Below, one piece after another: positions 1-7,061 of a stretch of DNA of 19,531 bases (positions within the stretch are counted from its first letter, which is position 1; each line of letters opens with the position of its first letter). Made by a program: the position numbers and the translations under genes. Origin of the DNA: Crenothrix polyspora. Its GTDB lineage: Bacteria > Pseudomonadota > Gammaproteobacteria > Methylococcales > Methylomonadaceae. The stretch spans positions 1 to 19,531 of the forward strand of contig CAMDOP010000025.1 of the NCBI GenBank assembly GCA_945903675.1, given 5' to 3'. Under the pieces are notes generated by a model that saw only the letters and a list, made by a program, of their open reading frames with translations, was not told where the DNA came from and did not search any database.

Positions 1-2
1 CT

Positions 3-1577
3 ACGCCAGATGCAAGTTCGCTCAGTCTGCGTCGAAAACTTCACTGGATGGCCTTGGCTTTTGTACCCTCAAGTTTATTACTGGGTTTAACCAATTTCAT
101 TAGCACCGATATTGCCTCAGTGCCGTTATTGTGGATTATTCCCTTAACCTTATATTTGCTGTCTTTTGTTATCGTGTTTTCTAAATGGAGCGCTGCGATT
201 CATCCACTGATGGTTAAATGCCAGCCGCTAGTTTTAATCCCCTTTATCGCCTATGCCTATATTAATCCTGCGGACTTACCTTATTGGGCCTATCTGATTT
301 TGCATTTACTGGCTTTTTTCTTTGCCGTTATGGTCTGCCATGGTGAGCTAGCCAAGAACAGGCCGTCTACCCAACATTTAACCAGCTTTTATTTAATCAT
401 GTCTTTTGCAGGCATGCTGGGCGGTATGTTTAATACCTTTGTCGCGCCCTTTATCTTCAATGGTATTTATGAATATCCTCTGATGATAGTGGCAGCTCTG
501 TTACTGCGCCCAGGTATTGCTTTAACACTCAATAAAAGTTTGCTGCTACAAATAATAGCGCCTTTATTACTGATAGTAGCTAGTCTAGTTATTTATATAA
601 ACTGCGCTGATTTACTACAATATTTTGACATCATCGTCATTAGCTTAATTGTCTTAACGTTATTATCTTATTTACTAAGAGCTAAACCCGTCGCTTTCGC
701 TTTTTTAACAGGGGCGATTATTTTTCTTGCCTTAGGATTGCATGGTCTATCCTCGCATACCCTTTATCAAGAACGTACATTTTTTGGTGTGTTAGCGGTG
801 CGTGAAAGTGTGCTTACAGACGAACAACAGCACCCAGAAACTTATCACGAACTTTTTCATGGTACGACTAAACATGGAGCAGAACGCTTAGCAGAAGACG
901 TAGCTACTATCCCCTATACTTATTACAGCCGACCTGGCCCTATGGGTCAGTTATTTAAAACTTTCGATAATGCTAATCAAAATTGGAATATAGGTATCGT
1001 TGGTCTAGGTGCAGGGGCTTTAACGTGCTACGCCAAAGAACAACAAAACTGGACGCTGTATGAAATCGATCCTTTAGTCATCGATATTGCTAGTAACCCC
1101 GATTATTTCCATTATTTACAGCGTTGTAGTCAGCAGAGTACTCTACGTATTGGTGATGCGCGCTTATCATTGAAAAAAGAACCCGACCAACATTTCGACT
1201 TATTAGTCATGGATGCTTTTAGTTCTGATTCTGTACCCACTCACTTATTAACAGAAGAAGCGCTAAAGCTGTACTTTGACAAATTAAAACCCGATGGCAT
1301 ACTCGCTTTTCATATTACCAATCGTCATTTATTACTGAAAAAAGTATTATCTATCCATGCTGAGCATTTGCATTTAGCAGCACTCATACAAGAGTTTAAA
1401 CCACTACAAGCATCAGAATTGATTGTAGCAACCGATTGGGTCGTTATCGCTAGAAAGCCAGAAACCCTTGCGCCATTGGCGCTGAGTCGCCTTGGTGACT
1501 GGCAAAAAATGCCGTTATACTTTGACATGAAACCTTGGACTGATGACTACACCAATATCATTAGTATTTGGAAATAA
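3..1577 (+). CDS. Fused membrane/spermidine-synthase-like protein, 5'-truncated
   Basis: The reading frame is open from the window edge (codons from position 3), so the ATG at 48 is probably internal and the true start lies upstream. About eight hydrophobic segments fill the first ~235 residues counted from that ATG. A soluble polyamine-synthase-type Rossmann domain follows. It has the nucleotide-binding GLGAG at residues 319-323, an acidic YEIDP strand end just after, and the DAFSSDS motif at 389-395, where spermidine synthases keep their catalytic Asp. This layout matches the 'fused MFS/spermidine synthase' proteins common in proteobacteria. Their N-terminal half is membrane-embedded, and their substrate is generally unknown; real spermidine synthase activity should not be assumed. 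The ORF ends with TAA at 1575-1577. The next gene has its own promoter, so this is probably the last gene of an upstream unit. Confidence 0.85.
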   Translation, partial: TPDASSLSLRRKLHWMALAFVPSSLLLGLTNFISTDIASVPLLWIIPLTLYLLSFVIVFSKWSAAIHPLMVKCQPLVLIPFIAYAYINPADLPYWAYLILHLLAFFFAVMVCHGELAKNRPSTQHLTSFYLIMSFAGMLGGMFNTFVAPFIFNGIYEYPLMIVAALLLRPGIALTLNKSLLLQIIAPLLLIVASLVIYINCADLLQYFDIIVISLIVLTLLSYLLRAKPVAFAFLTGAIIFLALGLHGLSSHTLYQERTFFGVLAVRESVLTDEQQHPETYHELFHGTTKHGAERLAEDVATIPYTYYSRPGPMGQLFKTFDNANQNWNIGIVGLGAGALTCYAKEQQNWTLYEIDPLVIDIASNPDYFHYLQRCSQQSTLRIGDARLSLKKEPDQHFDLLVMDAFSSDSVPTHLLTEEALKLYFDKLKPDGILAFHITNRHLLLKKVLSIHAEHLHLAALIQEFKPLQASELIVATDWVVIARKPETLAPLALSRLGDWQKMPLYFDMKPWTDDYTNIISIWK

Positions 1578-1602
1578 ATAATTAACTCGAACATGCTATT
1601 AA

Positions 1603-1620
1603 AGTTTAGATGGCTAAACT
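1603..1620. promoter_or_regulatory. AT-rich dyad covering the csp -35 region
   Basis: Perfect 7-bp arms AGTTTAG / CTAAACT surround a 4-nt ATGG centre. The dyad sits 26-43 nt after the stop of the upstream gene, and its right arm covers the place where the -35 element of the csp promoter would fall. It has no T-run and is weak as an intrinsic terminator. An operator or a weak 3' hairpin are both possible. Confidence 0.35.
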
Positions 1621-1639
1621 AAGCTTTAACCCCTATAAT
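1611..1639 (+). promoter_or_regulatory. Candidate sigma70 promoter for the cold-shock gene
   Basis: A perfect TATAAT lies at 1634-1639. The hexamer 17 nt upstream (1611-1616, TGGCTA) matches TTGACA at only three positions. Transcription would begin near 1646, giving a leader of about 156 nt before the csp ATG. That is close to the long 5' UTR typical of enterobacterial cspA mRNAs, which controls their stability and translation. The promoter call rests on the -10 box, the position and this leader length; no cold-box sequence was recognised with confidence. Confidence 0.45.
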
Positions 1640-1651
1640 AAGTACGTTAGT
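1621..1651. repeat. Direct repeat, copy 1, upstream of csp
   Basis: AAGCTTTAACCC at 1621-1632 recurs exactly at 2427-2438, and TTAGT follows at the same 26-nt offset in both copies. By hand, 23 of 31 positions agree. This copy contains the csp -10 box; the other lies after the RRM gene, so the pair brackets the csp-RRM unit. Confidence 0.45.
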
Positions 1652-1801
1652 CAGTAGTGCTGAGTTTTTAGCTTAACGTTACTCTAATAAGTTTTGCAAT
1701 TAATCAGCACTTTATTTAGAAATTCCATCCGTTTTTCCCGCTTTTGTGCCCGGATATGATTTGCAATAAAAATATTTTCATTCATTTATTGAGACAATTA
1801 C

Positions 1802-2008
1802 ATGGCAACTGGTACAGTTAAGTGGTTTAACGAATCTAAAGGTTTCGGCTTTATTTCTCCTAGCGATGGTAGCGCAGATGTATTCGTACATTTCTCTGCA
1901 ATTGCAAGCGACGGCGGCTACCGCACTTTGGCTGAAGGCCAAGCTGTAAAATACGAAGTCGAATCAGGTCCTAAAGGCCCACAAGCTTCAAATGTAACGA
2001 CCGCATAA
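1802..2008 (+). CDS. Cold-shock protein, CspA family
   Basis: This 68-aa protein is a single cold-shock domain, an OB-fold that binds single-stranded RNA and DNA and melts RNA secondary structure. Both signature motifs are intact: KGFGFI at residues 13-18 (RNP1) and VFVHF at 27-31 (RNP2), with the usual GTVKWFN start and the GPKGPQASNV end. Length is standard for the family. A weak GAGA Shine-Dalgarno (1791-1794) sits 7 nt before the ATG. Which csp paralogue this is cannot be decided from sequence alone. The gene has its own likely promoter with a long leader and is followed by two stem-loops and then an RRM protein gene, suggesting two RNA-binding proteins expressed together or in sequence. 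Confidence 0.95.
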   Translation: MATGTVKWFNESKGFGFISPSDGSADVFVHFSAIASDGGYRTLAEGQAVKYEVESGPKGPQASNVTTA

Positions 2009-2025
2009 ACCGTTACTTTCTGACA

Positions 2026-2056
2026 CACAACCTTGCCTAAAGCTGGCAAGGTTGTG
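2026..2056 (+). terminator. Strong 12-bp stem-loop after csp
   Basis: Perfect arms 2026-2037 (CACAACCTTGCC) and 2045-2056 (GGCAAGGTTGTG) enclose a 7-nt loop, starting 18 nt after the csp stop codon. No T-run follows the stem, so it may be a factor-dependent or leaky terminator, or a 3'-end-protecting structure that lets some transcripts continue into the RRM gene. Confidence 0.6.
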
Positions 2057-2059
2057 GCA

Positions 2060-2078
2060 TAGCCTGCTTATCAGGCTA
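2060..2078 (+). terminator. Second stem-loop in the csp-RRM gap
   Basis: Perfect 7-bp arms TAGCCTG (2060-2066) and CAGGCTA (2072-2078) surround a 5-nt loop, only 3 nt beyond the previous stem. The tandem arrangement looks like an attenuating or processing region. The RRM Shine-Dalgarno follows 28 nt later and is not sequestered by either stem. Confidence 0.45.
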
Positions 2079-2105
2079 ATCAATTCCCTCCCTCCCCCCG
2101 AATTT

Positions 2106-2109
2106 AGGA
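2106..2109 (+). promoter_or_regulatory. Shine-Dalgarno fixing the RRM start at TTG 2118
   Basis: AGGA with an 8-nt spacer to TTG 2118. It is 1 nt from the out-of-frame ATG at 2111, too close to serve it, so it decides the start codon. Confidence 0.6.
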
Positions 2110-2117
2110 CATGTCTT

Positions 2118-2381
2118 TTGAAACGACTTTTTGTAGGAAACTTACCTAGCGACGCCACTGAAGAAAGTGTGCAAACCTTATTTTCAGAATACGGCAAAGT
2201 ACGCTCTATCCAACTTGTTTCTGACATATTCAGCGGCAAATGCAGAGGCTTCGGCTTTATCGGTATGGAAGGTCACGAAGCCAGAGCTGCTATCGCAGCA
2301 TTAGATGGCAACCTGTATTGCGGAAAACCTTTAAAAGTTAAATTTGAAGAACCTGCTACCGGAAAAAACGGTAGACGTTAG
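2118..2381 (+). CDS. Small RNA-binding protein with one RRM domain
   Basis: An 87-aa single RRM protein of the bacterial/cyanobacterial glycine-poor type. RNP2 is LFVGNL at residues 4-9 and RNP1 is RGFGFIGM at 43-50, with a short basic tail (GKNGRR). Such proteins bind RNA and are often cold-induced, which fits the cold-shock gene just upstream. I place the start at the TTG at 2118, because AGGA at 2106-2109 lies an ideal 8 nt upstream and the protein then begins MKRLFVGNL, as family members usually do. An in-frame TTG at 2052 lies inside a hairpin and has no ribosome-binding site. The ATG at 2111 is in another frame, with only 1 nt between it and the AGGA. Confidence 0.85.
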   Translation: MKRLFVGNLPSDATEESVQTLFSEYGKVRSIQLVSDIFSGKCRGFGFIGMEGHEARAAIAALDGNLYCGKPLKVKFEEPATGKNGRR

Positions 2382-2426
2382 TAATACCCATATCATCTAG
2401 CTATTTACCCAAACCATTCAGTCAGC

Positions 2427-2457
2427 AAGCTTTAACCCGTAGACTGCATAGATTAGT
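2427..2457. repeat. Direct repeat, copy 2, downstream of the RRM gene
   Basis: Same 12-nt core AAGCTTTAACCC (2427-2438) and TTAGT (2453-2457) as the copy at 1621-1651. The TATAAT of copy 1 is not conserved here, so this copy is not an obvious promoter. Confidence 0.45.
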
Positions 2458-2473
2458 AATAGCAGAGCTATCT

Positions 2474-2492
2474 GGGCGACTTTTAGTCGCCC
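2474..2492. terminator. GC-rich stem-loop after the RRM gene
   Basis: Perfect 8-bp arms GGGCGACT (2474-2481) and AGTCGCCC (2485-2492) with a TTT loop. They can extend by ATC/GAT if one T bulges out. It stands out in an AT-rich gap about 92 nt past the RRM stop. No T-tract follows on either strand, so it is either a factor-assisted terminator or a repeat-type hairpin. Confidence 0.5.
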
Positions 2493-2769
2493 GATACGTT
2501 CCCACAATTACCCCCTCCTCTCCAAACTCAGCACTTAATTAAATTCACCTAAAACCAAGATCACTCATAATATTCCGCACCGACCAGCCATTTTCAAGCT
2601 AGCTTATTGATATTTATTTCTGCTGACTTATGTTGTGTTTAACAAAAATTAACCGCCTCTTTGATAAAATCAAAATCTCTTGAATTAGCCCTGCACTAGT
2701 AATTTAGTTATATTATTAAGATTATCTATTTTTCGCCCATTAAATCAATATCGAAACCTGTCCATTCTT

Positions 2770-2786
2770 AGTGAAAATATTTCACT
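2770..2786. promoter_or_regulatory. 17-bp palindromic operator candidate
   Basis: AGTGAAA / TTTCACT arms, perfect over 7 bp each, around ATA. The last base is also the first base of the candidate -35 hexamer, the position expected for a dimeric transcription factor acting on the downstream operon. The factor is not identifiable from the window. Confidence 0.5.
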
Positions 2787-2815
2787 TCACATTACTTAAA
2801 TAACTGGCACATAAT
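2786..2815 (+). promoter_or_regulatory. Candidate sigma70 promoter of the kinase-subunit/glk operon
   Basis: TTCACA at 2786-2791 (5 of 6 to consensus) and CATAAT at 2810-2815 (5 of 6) are separated by 18 nt. The predicted start near 2822 gives a leader of about 49 nt. It lies directly next to the palindrome at 2770-2786. Confidence 0.45.
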
Positions 2816-2870
2816 CTGCTTTCTATTTTTATGCAGATACTCATACACTAAAATTAACCATACCCTAACT

Positions 2871-5800
2871 ATGAACCAAGCTCACGAAAAATTGGATGCT
2901 TATTTCCAACAAGTTCAAGACCTCATTATTAAGCGGCAAGATTGGGTTACGGGCTTATTACCCGCCAGTACCGCGGTAACTGTACATGGAAACTATACGG
3001 ATGCTTGGGTTAGGGATAATGTTTACAGCATTCTCTCAGCATGGGGTTTAGCGCTGGCTTACCGTCGTACTGATGAAGATCAAGGACGTACCTATGTGCT
3101 CGAACAAAGTGTAGTAAAGCTGATGCGCGGATTATTAACCGCGATGATGCGACAAGCACCTAAAGTAGAAAAATTCAAACAATATCAAAACCCTTTGGAT
3201 GCCCTACATGCCAAATATGACACCAAATCGGGCGCTTGTGTGGTGGGCGATAATGAATGGGGGCACTTACAGCTCGATGCCACGTCTTTATTTCTGTTAA
3301 TGCTAGCGCAAATGACCGCCTCTGGTTTGCGCATCGTCTTTACTATTGATGAAGTCAATTTTGTACAAAACTTGGTGCACTATATTAGTCGCACTTACCG
3401 CACTCCAGACTATGGTATTTGGGAGCGTGGCCATAAGACAAATCAGGGCATAGCCGAATTAAACGCGAGCTCCATTGGTATGGCAAAAGCCGCCTTAGAA
3501 GCACTTTCTGGCTTTAATTTATTTGGCAAAGAAGGTGGTCAAGCCTCTATTGTCCATGTCATTAGTGACGACATTGCCAGAACTCGAATCACTTTAGAAG
3601 CACTATTACCTAGAGAATCTATCTCAAAAGCAGTCGATGCGGCGGTACTTAGTATTACTGGATTTCCAGCATTTTCAGTTGACGATCAATCCCTAAGAGA
3701 AAAAACAGAAGCATTAATATGTGAAAAACTAGAAGGCCGCTATGGCTGTAAACGTTTTCTGCTAGATGGCCACCAAACAGCCATAGAAGATAGTCAGCGC
3801 CTACATTATGATGTGCACGAACTTAAACAATTCATGGATATTGAATGTGAATGGCCACTATTTTTCACTTATTTACTCTTAAATAATCTATACGCCGGCA
3901 ACAACGATGCGGCGTTAAATTATCGTCATAAACTCGAAAGCTTATTAGTAGTCCAAAATGAACAGCGCTTATTACCCGAACTCTATTTGGTACCTATCGA
4001 TTTAATTGCCGCAGAAAAAGCTCTGCCTCATAGCCAAGTACGACTACCGAATGAAAATATTCCTTTAGTTTGGGCACAAAGTCTTTTTATATTGGGCTGC
4101 CTGATTCAAGATGGCTTAATAGACTGTGACGATATCGATCCCTTAGGTCGGCATAAAGTCGTTAAAAAAAACAAGGATATTAAGATACAAATTCAGTTAC
4201 TAGCTCAAGACGACATAGTACAAAATACTTTAAAAGCACATGGTATTAATGCACAAACACGCGCAGAAGTTGCTCCTATTCAAATTAGAAATGCTAGCGA
4301 ATTGGCGCAAGCTTACACCCATGTGGGTCGAAATGACCGTATTGGCATCACTGGAAGACCCCTGCGGCAACTGAGAACCTTAGCAACCTCAAAAATGTAT
4401 AATTTAGCGGGAGAGCCGCTATTATTCTTGCCACAATGCCTTAATCAAAAAGGCTTTTATTTGGCGATGGACAACCATTTACTGATTTCGCGTTTACGCT
4501 TAGAAATGTCTTATATCTATCGCCATTGGGATAGAGAAGGTCATCCAGTACTGGCTATTTCTATCAAACAAAACATGCTAGACAGTCATCATCGCGACAT
4601 ATTAATTAACTTTATCAAGGAACTGCAAGAAGGCGTATCACAAGGGTTTGCCATTGAACTAGGAACGCTACTCAACTTCACCGAAACGTCTAGTCATGAA
4701 AAAATCAAAAACTTACATGACTTTCAATTCTCGGAAACTTCATGGGAAGGTGCTGAACGACCTTTTTTGCAGGCAATACCCAACAGCACTGAACCTCCAA
4801 CGCCATTAAATACTTTATTATTAAATGAATGGGATTTATCTAGCGATGAAACCTTAATCGAACTATTAAAAACCCAAAGCAATCTTTATGCTCAATTTGA
4901 GGCGCTCAGTTTACTCAGCTTACGGCATGACCTAGCCTTCAATACAACTCTGAGTGCTGATAACAAAACTGCAAATGTCGGTGATCTACTAGAAGAAGTC
5001 TATGAGCGAGCTGGGGACCAGCACGTGTGGAGTATTGTTAGGCGCTGCGCCAGCTTACTCGGTAAATATGACATTAATTTAGAACAGGCCGCGACCGAAA
5101 TACTGGTTCGTCAGCACGCACTTACTTTGGGTCGAGCTTACAGCGGCAAAGCTACCTTAACAAGCCCCGCTGATTCTTCAGAAATTTTACATATCATCAA
5201 TACTTACAATAGTGACGCTAGCGAACGCATTATTATTCAAGAACTCGTGGTTTATTTGGGTATGTTAATAAAATCTAACCCAGAACTATTTGCCGATATG
5301 CACACCCTGCGCGTCGGCCATATTTTGCAATTGATTATTGTTAGACAAAAACGAGCATCTGGCTGCGGCTCATTAGATGAAGCCTTTAATGAAATTATGG
5401 CGTTGCCACCCTATCAATTATCCAACAAGCTCAAGGAAATGCTGGATGATATTAGCAATACCGAAGATCAACTCGAATCAGCAGAATCGCTGCATTTTGA
5501 AGGTTGTCATCATAAAATTAATCTAGCCATTTTCTCTCAAACCATGGACCCTAAAGATCAAGGTGACGAAATAGATTGGTATGAATGGCGAGAGCAACAA
5601 GGCAGCGTAGGCAGAGAAAACAGCGCATTTTATGCGGGGGTCTGGGACATACTTCATCATTGTAAAGGTTTAATGATGGGCGAAAAACTTAACAGCAAAT
5701 ATCGCTTAGACAGTGAAACTATTTTGTCGCAGATGACCGAAGGCGAGCAAAGTTTTAAGATACAAGTTAATCACGTACTAAATAAAATACAAGCACCTGT

Positions 5801-6065
5801 TTATCGGCAATTAACAGTAGAAGCTTTAAAAGCGATGACATCTATTTTTAGAGCCAATGATTTTTTACAAATTGATGATAATTTATTAACTGATATTATT
5901 ATTGGACATGCAGTAAGAATTAGTTGGTTATATATCCATCCAGAACAAGCAGAATTTTATGAGACAGTGACAGCATTAGCTTGGCAAGATTTTTATCACT
6001 TGCCTCCCCACAAAGTGGCCAATGCCATATTGGATGCTCTCATACATTTACTCGATAACAACTAA
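2871..6065 (+). CDS. Phosphorylase kinase alpha/beta-subunit-like protein (GH15-related)
   Basis: This 1064-aa cytosolic protein (no signal peptide or membrane segment) reads collinearly with the regulatory alpha/beta subunits of eukaryotic phosphorylase kinase. Residues 1 to about 430 form a GH15 glucoamylase-like (alpha/alpha)6 domain with WVRDN at 46-50, GDNEWGHLQLDAT at 126-138, GIWERG with Glu185 where GH15 enzymes have the general acid, and WAQSLFILGCL from 401. The middle (VGRNDRIGITGRPLRQL; HVWSIVRR near 720; ELVVYLGM near 791) and the tail (AFYAGVWDILHHCKGL, 919-934) also match what I recall of the animal subunits. The farnesylation box that ends those subunits is absent; this protein ends DNN. 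No protein kinase or calmodulin gene is nearby. It may be a glucan-binding or glucan-hydrolysing protein of glycogen metabolism, consistent with glucokinase 11 nt downstream; its activity is unknown. No clear Shine-Dalgarno precedes the ATG. Confidence 0.85.
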   Translation: MNQAHEKLDAYFQQVQDLIIKRQDWVTGLLPASTAVTVHGNYTDAWVRDNVYSILSAWGLALAYRRTDEDQGRTYVLEQSVVKLMRGLLTAMMRQAPKVEKFKQYQNPLDALHAKYDTKSGACVVGDNEWGHLQLDATSLFLLMLAQMTASGLRIVFTIDEVNFVQNLVHYISRTYRTPDYGIWERGHKTNQGIAELNASSIGMAKAALEALSGFNLFGKEGGQASIVHVISDDIARTRITLEALLPRESISKAVDAAVLSITGFPAFSVDDQSLREKTEALICEKLEGRYGCKRFLLDGHQTAIEDSQRLHYDVHELKQFMDIECEWPLFFTYLLLNNLYAGNNDAALNYRHKLESLLVVQNEQRLLPELYLVPIDLIAAEKALPHSQVRLPNENIPLVWAQSLFILGCLIQDGLIDCDDIDPLGRHKVVKKNKDIKIQIQLLAQDDIVQNTLKAHGINAQTRAEVAPIQIRNASELAQAYTHVGRNDRIGITGRPLRQLRTLATSKMYNLAGEPLLFLPQCLNQKGFYLAMDNHLLISRLRLEMSYIYRHWDREGHPVLAISIKQNMLDSHHRDILINFIKELQEGVSQGFAIELGTLLNFTETSSHEKIKNLHDFQFSETSWEGAERPFLQAIPNSTEPPTPLNTLLLNEWDLSSDETLIELLKTQSNLYAQFEALSLLSLRHDLAFNTTLSADNKTANVGDLLEEVYERAGDQHVWSIVRRCASLLGKYDINLEQAATEILVRQHALTLGRAYSGKATLTSPADSSEILHIINTYNSDASERIIIQELVVYLGMLIKSNPELFADMHTLRVGHILQLIIVRQKRASGCGSLDEAFNEIMALPPYQLSNKLKEMLDDISNTEDQLESAESLHFEGCHHKINLAIFSQTMDPKDQGDEIDWYEWREQQGSVGRENSAFYAGVWDILHHCKGLMMGEKLNSKYRLDSETILSQMTEGEQSFKIQVNHVLNKIQAPVYRQLTVEALKAMTSIFRANDFLQIDDNLLTDIIIGHAVRISWLYIHPEQAEFYETVTALAWQDFYHLPPHKVANAILDALIHLLDNN

Positions 6066-6076
6066 AGGAATTCAAC

Positions 6077-7048
6077 ATGATACTTGCTGGCGACATAGGC
6101 GGTACAAAAACCGTATTATCCCTTTTAAGTAAAGATACTAATGGCCTATTAAGCTGTTTAAAAGAACAGTCTTACGCTAGCCAGCAATTTTCTAAGTTTG
6201 AAGACATTCTGAGTGACTTTTTACCCAGCCAACTCCCTATTAAATCAGCCTGTTTTGGTGTTGCCGGCCCTGTCGTTAATCAGCGCTGCCAAACCACCAA
6301 TTTACCTTGGCTATTAGATGCTGATGATTTAAAACTAAAACTGGGCATAGCTAAAGTAAAATTACTTAATGACTTAGAAGCCATGGCTTTGGGTATGTTG
6401 CATTTACCCGAACATGAACTATTAGAGCTAAACCCAAATGCACAAATTCAAACAGGCAATTGTGCTGTGATCGCCGCAGGTACTGGCTTAGGTGAAGCTC
6501 TACTTTATTGGGACGGAAATCAGCATCATGCCATTGCAACTGAAGGCGGGCATTGTGATTTTTCCGCCCAGAACAGCCTACAAGATCAACTGTTAACTTA
6601 TCTCAGAAAACAACATCCCGACCATGTCAGTTACGAACGCATATTGTCAGGCGTTGGCTTTAGTCATTTGTATGATTTTCTTTGCGAACTAAAAATTGCA
6701 CTGCCCTGCTCTAAAGTAGAAAATATTAGCTCCGACATGGATAAAAATGCCTTGATCTCTGAATTAGGGATCACTCATAAAGACCCCTGCTGCGTAGAAG
6801 TCTTAAAATTATTTATTGAAATCTATGGCTCGGAAACCGGCAACCTCGCTTTAAAATCCCTAGCGACTGGCGGCATTTTTATAGGCGGCGGCATAGGCCC
6901 AAAGATTTTACCCGCACTGCAAAATGGCCATTTTATTGCGGCCTTTAAAGCTAAAGGTCGCTTTGAACCTTTACTCAATAAAATATCGGTTAAATGTTCA
7001 CTTAATCCGCGCACGCCGTTAATTGGCGCGATACATTACTTTGATTAA
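6077..7048 (+). CDS. glk: Glucokinase
   Basis: Phosphorylates glucose to glucose 6-phosphate with ATP in the cytosol. The 323-aa length is normal for the bacterial Glk family. Visible motifs are the phosphate loop DIGGTKT at 6-12, FGVAGP at 60-65, TTNLPW at 73-78, LLNDLEA at 96-102 with catalytic Asp99, GTGLG at 135-139, and the sugar-binding EGGH at 156-159. A GGGIGPKI loop lies near the C-terminus. It starts 11 nt after the preceding gene with a strong AAAGGA (6064-6069) 7 nt before the ATG, so the two are almost certainly co-transcribed. Making glucose 6-phosphate beside a GH15/phosphorylase-kinase-type protein suggests that glucose released from storage glucan is fed back into metabolism. 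A ROK-family kinase is less likely because the order of motifs follows Glk. Confidence 0.93.
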   Translation: MILAGDIGGTKTVLSLLSKDTNGLLSCLKEQSYASQQFSKFEDILSDFLPSQLPIKSACFGVAGPVVNQRCQTTNLPWLLDADDLKLKLGIAKVKLLNDLEAMALGMLHLPEHELLELNPNAQIQTGNCAVIAAGTGLGEALLYWDGNQHHAIATEGGHCDFSAQNSLQDQLLTYLRKQHPDHVSYERILSGVGFSHLYDFLCELKIALPCSKVENISSDMDKNALISELGITHKDPCCVEVLKLFIEIYGSETGNLALKSLATGGIFIGGGIGPKILPALQNGHFIAAFKAKGRFEPLLNKISVKCSLNPRTPLIGAIHYFD

Positions 7049-7061
7049 CTTAGCTTAAATT

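Larger units (their letters stand above)
2382..2870. other. 489-nt intergenic region between the RRM gene and the kinase-subunit homologue
   Basis: No credible coding sequence on either strand. It holds a copy of a 12-nt repeat also found before csp (2427-2438), a GC-rich hairpin (2474-2492), an AT-rich stretch of about 250 nt, a 17-bp palindrome (2770-2786) and a promoter-like pair of hexamers (2786-2815). The last two probably control the downstream operon. Confidence 0.7.

Noticed and set aside
48..50. ATG at 48 as the start of the first gene
   Set aside because: The frame is open through to the window edge and the upstream codons continue family-like sequence, so the gene is cut by the window rather than starting here.
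2052..2117. 22-residue N-terminal extension of the RRM protein from TTG 2052
   Set aside because: The start codon would lie in the stem of the csp hairpin, there is no ribosome-binding site, and RRM proteins of this class begin right at the first beta strand.
1988..2239. 83-codon reverse-strand frame across the csp-RRM gap
   Set aside because: Antisense to two well-supported genes and two hairpins, with no family resemblance.
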